In this document: positions 20,953 to 34,561 of the stretch, one piece after another
How the letters are laid out: every line of letters starts with the position of its first letter
Numbering within the stretch: position 1 is the first letter of the stretch
Assembly: GCA_027603945.1 (NCBI GenBank)
Contig: JADIIU010000047.1
Span: 1 to 64,000 of the forward strand
From: Terramyces sp. JEL0728
Taxonomy: Eukaryota; Chytridiomycota; Chytridiomycetes; Rhizophydiales; Terramycetaceae
DNA: 64,000 nucleotides
Reading direction: 5' to 3'
Notes under the pieces: generated by a model
What the model was told of the DNA's origin: nothing
What the model saw: only the letters and a program-made list of their open reading frames with translations
The model's database searches: none
Program-made: the position numbers and the translations under genes

Positions 20953-23900
20953 ATGGAACCGCCTAGAGCGTCATTACCAGCCGTAGTTGTAGAGAAAATC
21001 GCAGATATAAGAGATCGCAGAACATCTAAAACAGCAGGAATGCCGTTACGTCGACAAGAATCTGTAGGAAACGCGCTAATGTAGATGCGATCTTCTTCAA
21101 CTACATCAAGCAACAAGACATTGCTGAAATCGCAGCAATTTCCTCCTGGAGGGACAGTGAAACACGATAAATTTATCAACACTGTTGAACATAATGTAAA
21201 TGAAATGATGGATAGCGCTTTTGGAAATGTTTTACATGTATTCGGAGATGATTCGAAAACAATTCATTCTGGAATTTTATCAGAGAAATATGCAAGCTCA
21301 GAGCTATCATTCCCAAGTTCCGACAAGATTTTCACAATTGATAGCAGTTATGCAGCAAAGAAAATGGCTTTAATACACGCAAAAGAACTCCTGAGTGCTG
21401 CCCAGACGAATGCAGAAGGACAGGGCTTTAAAGGAGGGCTATACAAAACTATTAGAGAATCAGAAGACGATTTGGAAAAAGACAATTTGGTGCTGGTAGA
21501 TTTGGAACACGCCCAATTGGAACGATCAACTTCAGATTTATCTGAAATCATACACCATACAAAAGAAATTCTAACTTTCCATCCGCCGACATTCAAGGCA
21601 AAGCACAACAAAGTTCTTTCAAAAATTGAACAGCCCGGAGTGTTGGAAGTTGACAGCTACAATGAAATCACAACCAAAGTCAAACTATTGTCAAAAGCTC
21701 TCCAGTTGAATCCAGAAGTGAAGCCATTCTTTGATAGTATAAATCAATGTCGTATTCGATCAGTGAATTTTCATTATAAGCAACTTCCTGAAACAGTTTT
21801 AATAGCAGACCCGCCAGAAGTGTTGTTCACAAAGTTCTCACCATACCAAAAGTATACAAAAATCTTGACAATTAAAAATATCACTCGCTATTCACAGAGA
21901 TTTCGAATGTCATTCAATCCGCCAGATGAATTCAGCGATATTTTTCAGTTCAAGATAATGAAAACCCCTCAGGAAGATGATGGTTTAATTGCCCCAGGCA
22001 TGTCAGCAAGGTTCCTGATTACTTTTTGTCCCATTTCTTACGCTAATGCCAAACAGGAACTGCTCGTAACCTGTCCTGGAGGAAGAAAATTTGAAATTCC
22101 AATTATAGCTTCAATGGAAAGTCCGAAACTAAACCTGCCAAGAACGCTGAACTGTGGGTTTTGCGCAGAAGGAGATGATTTTCGATTCACCTATGATATT
22201 TGCAATTCGGGGGGCGAAGCTAGATTCATTATTATGACACCCAACAATACCTCAACCCCGTTTGAATTGTTTGAGGAATTGGGCGTGGGTAATCACGGTA
22301 AGCCGTCTGTCATTTCGTTCGGACCGTACCAAGTATCGCCATCATACTTCTACCTAAACACTGGCGACACGGTCACGTTAAACATTAGATACACGCCACC
22401 AAATCTATCGTTTGCGGATGTCCAACCCTCAATTTCCACCATTTTACAACGAAATGATATCCAGAAAATACGGATTGCGTGCGACAACTGTAATATAATG
22501 GAATTCAACATTTCTGCTACTGTTCAGCAACCTCAACTAGATGTTGTTCAAGCAAATATGGAAAACGGGGATCAGGTGGTTTATTTTGATAGGCAAACCC
22601 TTTTTGACATTAATTTTAAAGTACAGAATGTTGAAGTGTCAAAGGTATGCAAAGTCAAAATCGCAAATCCGACAGACCTTCAAATCAATTTCAAATGGAA
22701 ACTAAAACGAAAAGAAGATAACGATAAAACAAAAAAGAGGCAAAACCCTGATGATGATCCAAAAGGGTGTTTTCGCATCACCCCATCGACAGGATATTTC
22801 AATCCTAATGAGAGCTTGGATTTCGAGATAGCATTCACCCCAAAATTTTTGAAATATTATGAAAGCTCAGCAAAGCTATTAATTCCTTTAGAAGATGGAA
22901 GCAAAAAGGAACAAAGGAAGGGAAAGGTTGGAACTCCTCAAAAGTACGTTTCAGTAGCCGATTTGAAATTTTCCGGAGAAGGAATAGGATTTTCAGCATA
23001 TGCCAACACTCATTTTGTATTCCTACCTCCTGGTAAATTAATTTTAAACAAAAGGATTTCAATGTGGCCAGACATTCAATCAAAAAATCAATTTCACCAA
23101 TTCCAGCGTGTCTGATCTGACTTACAAGTGGAGCGTATCTGGAATAGACGAGCGGCTGCTGCAGGTTAGCATATCGGAACCAAGAGGAGTAATTGCACCA
23201 ACATCTTGTATAACGTTCAAGATGAGTTTCACGGGCCTGCTTCCGTCTGTAGCTTCAGGACAATTGGTTTGCACAACAGCGAATGGAGTTGGGCCGACAG
23301 TAGTGATTCCTATAATTGGACAAATAGGGTTTAAACCAGGCTTTCTTGGATTTGGAGCAAACTACGTCGATTTTGGACTGCTATGGCTAGGGGAAAAGAA
23401 AACAGCCAAAGTTCCGCTAATCAATACGATGCGCGTGCCGCTTGCATGGAAAGCAACTGTTAGTTTTAAAAACTCAAGCTCTCACGAACCCGGTTTTATC
23501 GTTGCCAGACCGTCTTCTGGAATTATTCAAGCTGAAGAGACCGTGATGGTTACATTCACATACATACCACTGTGGTATGAGCAGCTTGGAGCTACTGTGC
23601 AACTTCACGTATTGCCAATGCTTCAACCTTCAAAAACAAGCGATTCAGTAGACCTTTCCAACGCTGAACTTGTTGCTGGAATTGACCTTATTGCAAGAAC
23701 GGAAACACCAAGGTTGGTAGTTCTCAACGACCATATTGAACTATCATGTTTTATTGACGTTTCCTTTACCTGGACATTGACGATTAAAAACCTTCGAAAT
23801 TTGCCTACCCATTATCGCTGGGATAATATAGAAAAACTAGACTATACCATGCAATTTTACCCAGAAAAGGGAATAGTCGAACCAAACAAGGAATTGGATA

Positions 23901-26067
23901 TCAAAGTGAAATTCCACTTTTACCGAGTTGGCAAATTTAATATAAATTTGAAAGGACACGCAGTTGGCATGGTGGAAGATCAAGGACTTTTGAAATTTAA
24001 TATTTCAGCGACTGTTGTAGACTATACGTTTAAATATCGCGTATTAGAAAATGAAGAGGCATGGAGTAGCCATGCAGTTACCAATGTTGCGAAATACCCT
24101 GATACACAATCAGATGCAAGTTTAAGGCTAGATTTTGGGATTTCTTGCCCTATTTTTATGGTTAGAACTAGGACATTGATCATTACTAACCATTCGGCAA
24201 AACCTGCACCTTTCGAAATCAACATTGAAAATTACACTACAACGCTTGATGCAGAAGAGAGCGAGGACGCTGCTGCCAGAGTTTCGAAAGCGGAGCGAAA
24301 CAAAAAGAGTAACTTTAAACTAATCGAGACTCTGCTATTTTTGTGCAGTCAAACACGCCAACGATATTGTCTGAAACATCCAGACCTAAATTTGGGTTCA
24401 GTTCTAAAGCGGGCCAAAAATATGTGGATAATTTAAATCAATTCAGATCAATCTTGGAAAAGATGAAAAGGCTGCTTTCCGATGGAAGAGGTGCTGCATT
24501 TCATGCCGTTCCAAATAAGGGGATACTGCAGCCGTGGGGAGAAGTCGAAATCAAGATTACCTCCTACAATAATCTTGTGGGGATATACAAAGACTTTTTA
24601 CGCTGCCAAGTTGGAAAAACTGTTCGAAGGCTCCCCGTAGCACTTGGAGTGATTGGTATTCCCGTGAAATTTAGTGGTCCTCAATTAGTCGCAAAGAACA
24701 GAAATATAAACTCCTCTATAGATCTGGTCAATTTTGGTACCCGTGTAATCAACTCTGCTTGGGGGACAAGCGATGGAGTGCGATTGCTGACAAACACTGA
24801 TAGAAGGAGTGACAGCGTAGTAGAGCTGTCTGCAGGTTTGAGAGGTAATGCCGAAATCCTACGAAAGAAAATTGCAGTCGAGAACCATTCACCAAGGGAG
24901 ATTATTCTCCAATGGAAAGTTTATGTAAAATACAACGACAACTTAAAAATTGATGATAAACACTCGGAAATGGAAGATAATGAACTCTCTACAATCATAA
25001 ACCATCCGAATAGAGTGAAAAAGGGAGAAATAGGAGTCATTGATGTTAGTCCGCCAAATATGACCATCGCTCCATTCAAATCCGCCACTCTTCAGTGCAA
25101 CTTTAGAAATTGTAAGCTTGGACTATTTGACGCGTTGATTATGGCAGATGTAGCGTATCAAGAAGAAGGTGAAGTAAAGTATGCGCCGACCAAAATATCT
25201 AAACCAGGAGAAAAGCCAAAACAAGAGCCAGTAATAACAGACAAATTTGGAGACCAACAAATCACTATCAACGATTTAATCTCAGTTGCCAAACTGAGAA
25301 TCAAAGCAAAATGTATTGAACCAAAACTTAGTTTGGACGTTGGCTCAAGGATCCGAATCAAGGTGATCAATAGGATTATAGGGAGTGATATTAATGTTGA
25401 TCACAAGACTATTGCATTCCTGGTGAATGATTCTGATGCGGTGTGTGATTTTAGCCTTGAAGCCGTCCCAAAAACACTATTTGTTGTACAACCGGCATCG
25501 TCCCGAATAATATCTACATCTGGCATTACTACGTTGTACGAACTCAAACCCAAAGAACAAATGATGGTCAGTGTTAAATTTATAGGCGACGTAGCAGATT
25601 TAAAGTTGGATTTTAGAAAAGAAACTAAATTTGACTCTGAGGATAACCTCACAAAAATGCCATCGCCGAGAAGCTCAGGCCGAGACAGAAAACAATCCGT
25701 GTCAAGCCGAGAAAGAAAACCCTCTGTGTCCATTTCCGCCAGAAGTTCCGTCGCCCCACCATTGCAATTGCAGGACAAACCTAATTCACGACCACAAACT
25801 AGTGCGAGATTATTAACTCCTAATTTTGAGGCGACAAGCCAAAGAATACCAACTGGAGACCCAAAGAGTAGAAAAAACAGTGCTGAAGAGTCCAAATTGA
25901 AGGTGTCGTTCAGCAAAGAGCTTGGGGAAGGCACAGCTTCTAGCAAACCGCAGACAGCCGACCAGGCAATAGCATCAGATATTCTTGCTTCCGGCAATCT
26001 GCAGATTCATTTCTCAAATGGAATGGGCCAATTGATCCCAATCATAGTTCAAGGTGTAAACGAGTAA
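20953..26067 (+). CDS. Ciliary ASH/MSP-domain protein, DLEC1/CFAP-like
   Basis: Four exons (20953-21063, 21085-23032, 23055-24308, 24329-26067); introns of 21, 22 and 20 nt; 1683 aa. The protein is built of repeated immunoglobulin-like ASH/MSP/HYDIN-type units with recurring patterns such as FSPYQKYTKILTIKNIT, APGMSARFLITFCPIS, LPRTLNCGFC and FTNSSVSDLTYKW (recovered only after splicing). The order, start and length (human DLEC1 about 1750 aa) fit the DLEC1 group of axonemal proteins; CFAP65/CFAP74 are alternatives. The C terminus (from about residue 1535) is Ser/Arg-rich and likely disordered. Its presence is the main evidence in this window for a motile cilium. Confidence 0.72.
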
Positions 26068-26085
26068 CAGTAATATAATAGAATT

Positions 26086-26736
26086 TTATTTCAAGTACAT
26101 TTGGAATATAGTGTAATCTGACTTTTGGAATTCTTTGTGGTATTCATGTTTTGGTATCATATCGACGACAAAGTCGTGTTCTGCCAAATCAAAGAACGAG
26201 TGCTCGCCTAAACCCCTATGCTTGTATATCATTATAACGATCGTATTTCTAGAGCTTAGCGATTTGCAAGTCTCGATTAGATTTGCATGCTGCTCTTGCA
26301 AATATAGAATTTCACTGCCAATGATATAATCAAACTTTCCGAGGTTGGTTTCGGTTCCCCACAGCAGCTCTTTCGCCTCTATGTGTTCCATTTTGCCATT
26401 CAGTTTTATATTTGTTTCCAGTAGCGGTATCTGCTGAGGTACGTCAGTCAGAAGTACTGTGCTGGCGGAACCAACAGCCAGCCCAACCAATCCTGTCCCA
26501 GAACCCAATTCTACTACCCGCTTCCCGGCTAAATTAAAGTTTTTGATAATATAATCGGCCAGTATGTATCCACCATCCCATACCACATTTCCAGTGTTCT
26601 TTTCAATTGAAATCTCTTGTTTCTCTTGCTGAATTACAACCCGAGTATCATTAAAATTAAATGTCCGCACTTGCTGGTATTTTTCATTGACAGCTGTATT
26701 CTTATATTTCCAAATTACCAGTTCCTGATTTGTCAT
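26086..26736 (-). CDS. METTL21/VCPKMT-type protein lysine methyltransferase
   Basis: Single exon, 216 aa. It shows the Methyltransf_16 layout: VVWDGGYILADYI, SAM-binding motif I VELGSGTGLVGLAVG, acidic motif II LLTDVPQQIPLLETNI, LLWG and the FDYIIGSEILY post-motif. Such enzymes trimethylate lysines of chaperones, VCP or elongation factors; the substrate is unknown here. Start ATG 26736 (MTNQEL) is 6 bp from the divergent NIF3 start; an upstream in-frame ATG at 26772 would overlap NIF3. Confidence 0.87.
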   Translation of the reverse strand: MTNQELVIWKYKNTAVNEKYQQVRTFNFNDTRVVIQQEKQEISIEKNTGNVVWDGGYILADYIIKNFNLAGKRVVELGSGTGLVGLAVGSASTVLLTDVPQQIPLLETNIKLNGKMEHIEAKELLWGTETNLGKFDYIIGSEILYLQEQHANLIETCKSLSSRNTIVIMIYKHRGLGEHSFFDLAEHDFVVDMIPKHEYHKEFQKSDYTIFQMYLK

Positions 26737-26742
26737 TTTAAA

Positions 26743-27591
26743 ATGTTGAAAAGAGTTGTGAGTGTAATGCAAAACATCGCCCCATTGCAGCTTTCTGCTC
26801 CTTGGGATAATACTGGGATCTTGCTGGAAGCTCCGTTCCCCCGTCAGAACGCAAACAAGATATTCCTAACGATTGATTTAACTGAAAAGGTGCTGGATGA
26901 AGCCTTGTCAGATCCATCTGTGGGTGTGATTGTCAGGTATGCAAAGTTAATTCAGTTATCATCCACCGCTATTTAAATCATTCAAGAAACTGTGCTTGAA
27001 TGACTGGAAACAACGCATTGCTCTGAAATGCGCAGCTTCTGGTGTTTCAATATATTCACCACATACAGCCTTAGATGCCGCAGTTGGTATTTCAAGTTAA
27101 CAAAGGCGGGATTAATGACTGGATTGCGAAAGGATTGGGCAACTCAATCATCGTTCCGATAACACCCCAAATCAATCCACCCGAAAATCAAGAATACAGC
27201 GGAGAAGGTAGACTACTAACCCTTGATACTCCAATTGCGTTGGATGACTTGATTTCCAGAGTTAAATCTCACATGAAATTAAAGTATGTTCGTGTTGCAA
27301 GAGCAAAGGATACCGTCCAAACAATCGCCATTTGTGCTGGCTCTGGAATATCGGTAGTAGGAGGAACACGATCTGATGTTTGGCTAACAGGCGAAATGTC
27401 GCACCATGAGTTGCTGGATGCTGTTGCGAATGGAACTAGGTGATTGTTGCTAATCTAGCGTAATCCTGTGCGAACACAGTAACAGCGAAAGAGGATACTT
27501 GGAAAATTGCCTAAAGCCAAAACTTGAAGAACAAGTTTATTATGAAGTGGTGGTATCCAAACAGGATCACGATCCATTAATGCTTGCCTAA
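26743..27591 (+). CDS. NIF3: NIF3/DUF34-family protein
   Basis: Four exons split by three 19-nt introns (26937-26955, 27087-27105, 27440-27458), 263 aa. It shows VVSVMQNIAPLQLSAPWDNTG at the N terminus, the metal-binding VSYHPPLF created by splice 1, the second metal region SIYSPHTALDAAVGGINDW across splice 2, and WLTGEMSHHELLDAVANGTSVILCEHSNSERGYL across splice 3. NIF3/DUF34 proteins are dinuclear-metal proteins of still debated function. The third intron, gtgattgttgctaatctag, is typical. AATAAA begins inside the stop codon. Confidence 0.94.
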
Positions 27592-27622
27592 TAAAATCCT
27601 TTGTTGAAAAAAAGTAATCACC

Positions 27623-28257
<635 letters not shown>

Positions 28258-28333
28258 TAATATAATACAGTGATTAAATTTCTGGTTTCTGCGCAGGATA
28301 TTTTTCCCTGCCGCAATTAAACTCACATTAGAA

Positions 28334-29564
28334 ATGAACCTCTTACTTCTCCTCCTAGCCAATTTAGTATCCTGCTCATTCAAATTAATCAAGAAATTAA
28401 ATGCGCAGCACTACAAAAACCAAGTCGCAATGTTTGAATCGGCAGTTGATCAAGCTAGAGATAGATACCAAGGGATAAAATCCACCAAATTACCCTACGA
28501 CCAAGTTCTGACTATACAAAAGCGTCGATACCACGATCTATTCTCAGTTGAATCTGAGGATTTTGAATACTCTGTGCCAGATCACACCGATCCACAAACT
28601 GTTTTGGATTTTGCAAGAATGACATACAATTCTTATTTTGAACCCAAAGACAAATCATGGGTACCAATACCGGGTTGGAACGTTAGTACCAAATTCGGCT
28701 GGGAGAATGGTGGAATCCGGGGATACTTGTTTGAAAACGATCTTCAAGATACTTTAATTATAGTGCTAAAAGGAACTTCGCTAGCTACCCCTGTAGGTAG
28801 CGGGCCAACCGCAAAGCTGGACCAATTGAATGTAGTTTTTAATTGACGGTAGGATAATATGATGTTCTCATGCTGCTGTGCCAAAGTGGGATGGTCTTGG
28901 AAGCAGGTATGTAATTGCCCCCAGTCCGGAAATGTATGTTCCATGTCTTGTTTGCTCCGCGAGTCTAATTTCGATGACTCGTATTACAACCTTGCCCAAG
29001 TAACTGTGAACTAATTAGACTATCTACTTGGCTACCAAGGAATGGTTTCCAAAGCACACCAATATCTGGATGGCAGGGCATAGTTTAGGTTATTCATACT
29101 AATGTAGGTGGTGCGTTGGCTTCACTGGTTGCACTAACAAATGGGATTCCATCGTTTGCGTTTGAAAGCCCCGGCGATCTATTGTATGCATCAAGATTGG
29201 GCTTACTACCATCCGGGGATGCTATAGATCTCGACAGATTCTTAAACTCTATTCCGATTTACCATTTTGGCAATGACGGCGATCCAATCTTCCTTGGCGA
29301 ATGCAACGGGCCGACTTCTTCTTGCTACTGGATGAACTATGCCTTGGAGTCTAAATGCCATATCGGAAAAGAATGTGATTGCTCGCTAATGTAGGTGTAT
29401 ACAAAACATCCAAATCTGATATGCAAGCATTAAGCAGCATTCAATACCATTCAATCGAATACGTAATCAAAAACTATTTACAAGGCGCAGATAAAGTTCC
29501 TGAATGCGGTTTGAAATCAGATTGTCTCTCTACTGAATGTACAGGATGGAAATTTGAAGATTAA
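28334..29564 (+). CDS. ATG15: Autophagy lipase Atg15-like
   Basis: Five exons; introns of 21 (28832-28852), 19 (29000-29018), 19 (29089-29107) and 20 nt (29375-29394); 383 aa. It has an N-terminal signal-anchor helix, LDFARMTYNSYFEP, GWNVSTKFGWENGGIRGYLF, VLKGTS, FSCCCAKVG and Cys pairs, and the class 3 lipase nucleophile GHSLGGALASL rebuilt by splice 3. FESPGD and FGNDGDPIFLGECNG match Atg15's Asp region. Atg15 breaks down autophagic bodies and membrane vesicles in the vacuole. Confidence 0.9.
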
Positions 29565-29599
29565 AGATATATTGTATTTATTTACTGAACCATTTGTAA

Positions 29600-30102
29600 T
29601 TACTGAACCGATTGAATGAAATTTGTAAAGTGAGGAACTAGAAATAGTCCTGATATAATCGCAACCAAGCAAGTCGCGATGACAGGGATAGTTGAAATTG
29701 GGATAACGTTCAGAATTAGCCTTTCTAATACAATTCCGAATCTAACTTGGCCGTACACTTTGCCAACACCCGTCTGTCTTCCCTTGATAATTACTGTTGG
29801 AAATTTACAATCCTTGCAAATTTTCAAATCAAAATCAAATGGATACTAGATCAATTGGATATTACTGAGGCTGGCCAGCATATGCGTACTTCAAATTGGT
29901 CTATCGTAGCCAGGTTGTCAATCTGCACGTATATATCCAGATCCGTTGAGTTTCGTTCTGTGAATATTTTAGTGAATGGGTATGAAGCTGGAATAACGGT
30001 CGTTGGAGTGTAATTACCAGGAGTAAAATCTGTTGTTGCAAGCATGATTTTTTCTGCATTTGCATAGACTGATACTATAAATGCGACCAGCAGAATCTGC
30101 AT
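29600..30102 (-). CDS. Signal-peptide protein with C-terminal membrane helix (PIG-X/PBN1-like, tentative)
   Basis: Exons 30102-29866 and 29845-29600, 20-nt intron gtaatatccaattgatctag, 160 aa. It has a signal peptide (1-16), a lumenal beta-rich region containing FEVRICWPASYPFDFDL (joined by the splice), a CxxC (KICKDCKF), and one C-terminal membrane segment (VIPVIATCLVAIISGLFLV). The WPASYPxDFD stretch and the type I topology recall PIG-X/Pbn1, a partner of GPI mannosyltransferase I in the ER, but the protein is small and I am not sure. Confidence 0.55.
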
Positions 30103-30163
30103 TTCAATTTGGAAAAAGAAAATGTCGACGTGAATAAATAAACATACAAGTGTTATATTACAG

Positions 30164-31439
30164 TTAAAAGTAGGCTGGCGAAGGAACAGTGTCAATGAAT
30201 TCAGACAGCAAGGTGGTTGGCGAAACGGTTTCCTTTACTTGGCTGTCTTGCGCTCTTTTAAAGGCAAGAGATTCTCTTGCCATCGAAGAAAAATCTTGTG
30301 ATTCCCTGACGACAAACACGCTGTCCCTTGGGGTAGGCTCTCTGTACGCACTGTCCTTCTGAAGAGAAACAAACTCGCTATCTCTTTCCTGGGCATCGTA
30401 GTCGACGTATACATCTTGCGTGGATATATAAGATGTGATTGGCTGTGCTTGATACGATCTTGGAGGGGCTGGCTGGATGTATTCTTGCAAAGTATTTTTC
30501 AAAGGCAACTGCGAGATTGGCTTTCTTAGAATAGACTTTCTAGGTAAAGAAGCCAGGTTTGAATCTTTCCTAGAGTTCTTGCTATCATTCAACTGGGACT
30601 CGATGATATCTACTGCAGTCACGTAACTGGTTTTGAGGAAAGTGTACAGCTGGATAGCGTAGGTAAAACTTGGCAAATCTAAATTAGTGAGAAACTACAA
30701 ATAAAGGTGTGGGTAACGTAGGTGAAATCATGGATGGCATTGTGAATCGAAAACACTGCGATAATCAAGTTGGATGTGATAATAATCAACAGGCGGATAC
30801 CATCGCGATTGATCATCAAGTCGTAGAGGGTCTGTTTGCGACTTTGCCCTGGTTCACTCAAGGCAAAAAAGAATGAAAATGAACCAAAGCCTTCAAATAC
30901 AGCTTCGGCGGTATGTCCGATCGCCATAAAGCCCGGAATACTCTGCACTATTAGAATATGTCTACCTTGTACACTGGATCGTCATAGTAGTTCAGGAACT
31001 GTAAATTAAAAATGTCCTTGGCATTCACGATTCCATAAGCATTGCCTAAAGTTTTGAATGAGAATACAAACAGCGCAATGAAAACGGCTATCTGGAAAAC
31101 TGAACTCCCGCCATAAAAGGCTCTTAGCCGTATCAAGAGCATAATCCCGACCCCAAATGTACAGCACAGGTTGAATAAATAGTTTAATAGAATAAGAACT
31201 CCAAAGTACCATGTTGGGGATGGATATGGTGCAGTGATAAAATCCAGCACTGCAATCTGAAATGTAACAAATAATACAAGGAATACAAAGGTAACTGCAG
31301 CGACTAGCCATATTGGTGTCATTTTTGCTGTGCGATATTTCGTAACAAGCAGATACAGTGCGCCAACTAATTCGTGAACTGCTAGACCTAGTATAACTGC
31401 TGAAGGTGTAACATAAGCATTATCCTGTCTGCCAGACAT
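30164..31439 (-). CDS. Seven-helix membrane protein, tandem family member 1
   Basis: Three exons; introns of 23 (30943-30965) and 20 nt (30679-30698); 410 aa. It begins RQDNAYVTPSAVILGLAVHE, the family signature at the start of helix 1. Seven hydrophobic helices follow, with ALDFITAPY-like text after helix 2, MLLIRLRAFYG after helix 3, and FIYLPSFTYAIQLYTFLKTSYVT at helix 7 (joined by the second splice). The C-terminal tail (about 140 residues) is Ser/Arg-rich and presumably cytosolic. I recognise no known receptor class. Four similar genes follow upstream on the same strand. Confidence 0.85.
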
Positions 31440-31571
31440 TAGAAATTTGAAAAGAAATCAGGAGCCAGCGTCATATTTTGAAACAGAGTGCGCCAAGTGG
31501 ATTGTTGGAGCCCCCAATTAATTACTGCACAAGCTGCAAGCCTGAGAAACTAGAGCTGCAAGAAAGTTATA

Positions 31572-32665
31572 TTAAAAAAATCTTATTGAATCGTCGTCGA
31601 CTACAATCGGCTTTGTGCTCCCCCTTAAATTTGCTGGGGTGTAAGGGTTAGTGATTGCCTCGTGTGCATGGCCAGATACCTGTGAGCTGGTGACGTGATA
31701 AGTGGGTGGGTTATACTTCATTTGATAAGAGAATGGTTGATTCTCAATTTGGGAAACATTAGACACATCAGACCGCATTGGTTTTTGCGAGGAATACCGG
31801 TCAATACCGGAAACTTCCCTTGAGCTGCTGTTCTGCTTCTTTTCAATAATAGTCTTGGCTGTGATGTAGCTGTTTTTCAAGAACGTATAAAATTGAAGCG
31901 CATAGGTCGTTGTTGGCAGGTAATTGGCCATGTGGGTGATGTACGTGTAATGGCCATCGTTCAGCCAAGCAATGATACCAAACACTGTGATCGTAATGTT
32001 CAACCCAAAGATTAACACCAGACTGATTACATAGTCTTTGATGATGATTCCTTGGAGAACCTTGGTTTTCGACTTTCCGCCTTCATTTGACAGCGCGTAC
32101 AAGAAAGCGATTGAACCCACAGTAGAAAAAATTGCTTCTGTTACTTGGCCAATTGCAAAGTAGAAAGGCACGTTCGGATATAGGGGATGCTCGTCATAGT
32201 TTAAATAAATATTTCTTCGGACGTCAAGCCCAACAAGAACTCCATATGTATCCGCAATCCCTTTCAAACTAATTGTGCCAATAAATAGTATCATCATGAT
32301 AATGTACACCGCAGATGGCCGCTAAATTAGCACAAGTTTACCCCATAGAAAACCCTGATTCTTGTCATCAGCATGATACCAACTCCAACGGTGGTAAGGT
32401 AGATAAAAATGAAATTCAGGATAAACAAATTACCAAAGAAATCATTGGTCACTTCGTATGGACTGGTTATGTAATCAAGGACCATGAACTGGAGGACAAA
32501 AAATACAGACATGAATACCCAAGTTACAGAAGCAACTCTCCAAATTGGAGTTTTAGAAGCTGTCCCTAGTTTTGACAGCAGCAGCGACAGCGACTGACAA
32601 ATGTCCCACAGCGCCAGACCAAGGAAGATTGCTGCTGGAGAGCAATATGCATTATCTTGTCTCAT
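31572..32665 (-). CDS. Seven-helix membrane protein, tandem family member 2
   Basis: Exons 32665-32342 and 32321-31572, 20-nt intron gtaaacttgtgctaatttag after RVFYG, 357 aa. It starts MRQDNAYCSPAAIFLGLALWD. Shared family motifs: VLDYITSPYEV, GVGIMLMTRIRVFYG, DTYGVLVGLDVRRNIYLNY, HPLYPNVPFYFAIGQ and THMANYLPTTTYALQFYTFL. It lacks the helix-7 intron found in members 1, 4 and 5. A TATA box at 32688-32695 lies 23-30 bp upstream. It is most similar to member 3. Confidence 0.87.
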
Positions 32666-32866
32666 TAGTGAATCCGCTTGATTACTATATTTATAACACC
32701 TGTCTTCCGTGCCGATGAGTAGTACAAAAGTGTGAAAATTGGATGGAGGCACCAATCAAATTGCTCTACGGCCGTATACTTTAGTCTTGTGCGTCGTCAA
32801 AGGATATTCAAGGATAGTCAAAGGATTATGTTATTTATTTATCAATTCTAATCAAATACAAATGAG

Positions 32867-34060
32867 TTAAAAGTAGCTTGCTACATTTTCATCTGGTTTA
32901 AAGCCATAGGTTGGCGGCGGTGAGTTTGGTCTGGAGAATGCTGGAGCATCGCTGTATCTGGACAAGCTTGGAGGCGTGTATGGATTCTTGATGTCGTTCT
33001 TCTGGAACATATTTGGCTGGCCATCGTAAGGAGTATACTGGAATTGATTTGGTTGCTGATACTGACTCGGTTGCTGGTACTGTTTCGGTTGCTGGTACTG
33101 ATTAGCGGTTGGCAACAATGTAGGAGTGCTGGAATTTCCGGATTTTTGGGATTTACCATACGGCTTCAAAGAAGTTTGGCGAGACTCGCTGTAAGCTCTA
33201 GAGTTGCCTTGCGAACTGCTGTTTTGCTGCTTTTCAATTATACTCTTGGCGGTAACATAGCTATTTTGCAAGAAGGTATAGAATTGGAGGGCATAAACGA
33301 AACTTGGAATGTACAAGCCGACATGGGTAATGTAAGTGAAAATTCCACCGTTCAACCACGCCATGATACCAAAGACAGCAATGGTAGCTTCAAGACAAAA
33401 GATGATAAACAGTCTGATGCCATCTTCCTTGATTACAATTTCGGTAATAATTTTGGTTTTGGATTGTCCCACTCCATTTCCAATGGCGTACAAGAAGGCC
33501 ACTGCACCCATAGTGGCAAAGACGGCTTCAATTGCCTGACCAATCGCAAGGTAAAATGGCACATAGTGGTACAACGGATGGCTTTCATACTGAAGATACA
33601 GGTTTTTGCGCATGTCATTCCCAACAATTGTACCATAGGTGTCTCCCATTCCCTTGAGTGTGAACGTCGCTACTGCCAAAATAAGCATGATAATGTAAAC
33701 CGCAGATTGTCGCTAAGTTTAACAACCAATTACCCCATAGAAAACCCTGATTCTTGTCATCAACATGATACCAACTCCGACAGTAACGAAATAATTGAAA
33801 ATATAATTCAGCATCATCAGATTCCCAAAAAAGTCGTTGGAAACTACATACGGACTTGTAATATAATCGAGAATGATGAATTGGCAGACAAAGAAGATTG
33901 CCATGAATATCCATGTAACTGACGCTACTCTCCAAATAGGGGTTTTGTACGCTGTGTTCACTTTGGACAGAAGCAAGTACAACGAAGATACAATATCATG
34001 CAGTGCCAGCCCCAAGAATATGGCTGCTGGCGTAACATACGCAGAGTCCTGTCTGGTCAT
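32867..34060 (-). CDS. Seven-helix membrane protein, tandem family member 3
   Basis: Exons 34060-33734 and 33712-32867, 21-nt intron after RVFYG at the same place as in member 2; 390 aa. Motifs include MTRQDSAYVTPAAIFLGLALHD, IILDYITSPYVV, MGDTYGTIVGNDMRKNLYLQY, HPLYHYVPFYLAIGQ and THVGLYIPSFVYALQFYTFL. The cytosolic tail holds Gln/Tyr-rich imperfect repeats of QYQQP. No helix-7 intron. Function unknown; its similarity to member 2, including long stretches of matching DNA, suggests a recent duplication. Confidence 0.87.
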
Positions 34061-34561
34061 TTTTCTATGATATTTGAAAGCTCTGGTCTCGTTTTATGAG
34101 CACAAGCCCTCAATAAAACACGGGATCAAGGGGCTTTTTGTCTGAATAAATTAGGCGAAAACTGTTTCAACTTTCGTCGCACAAGATATCTCCAAATCAA
34201 GTGGAAAATGGGACAGTTGGAGCGGGATATTCCACAATCGCCATTCCTCAGTGTTGATAGCAATGGAATTCGTTTAGATCCAGATTTCTTTTTTTGAACA
34301 GCAAATTCCGCGCTGTGCAAGGCTTGCGAATTCCACCAATCACACCTCCTTTAAGAAAATTTGAAACAGGCAGTCATTTGTACCCCCAATATTGAGCAAT
34401 TATCTCTGATCTGCCCTTTGATCTTGAACTATGGCAGCCAAACTGATGAATCGGCCTTGGCGAACCATTGCCAAACTCGAACTGCTTTACATCGCAGTTT
34501 GAAATTTGTGGCACTCGAATCTTTTGTCCAGTGAACCATTTTCAATGATTAGAATGCTTTA
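34061..34561. other. Intergenic region between family members 3 and 4
   Basis: About 500 bp upstream of member 3. No conserved open frame or RNA gene; it holds an A/T-rich TATA-like element close to the member 3 start. Confidence 0.5.

Noticed and set aside
33040..33110. A CRISPR-like or satellite repeat in the third seven-helix gene
   Set aside because: It is a short coding repeat of Gln/Tyr codons in the protein's tail.
33044..33922. A 292-codon plus-strand frame
   Set aside because: Antisense of the third seven-helix gene; its hydrophobic text reflects the complement.
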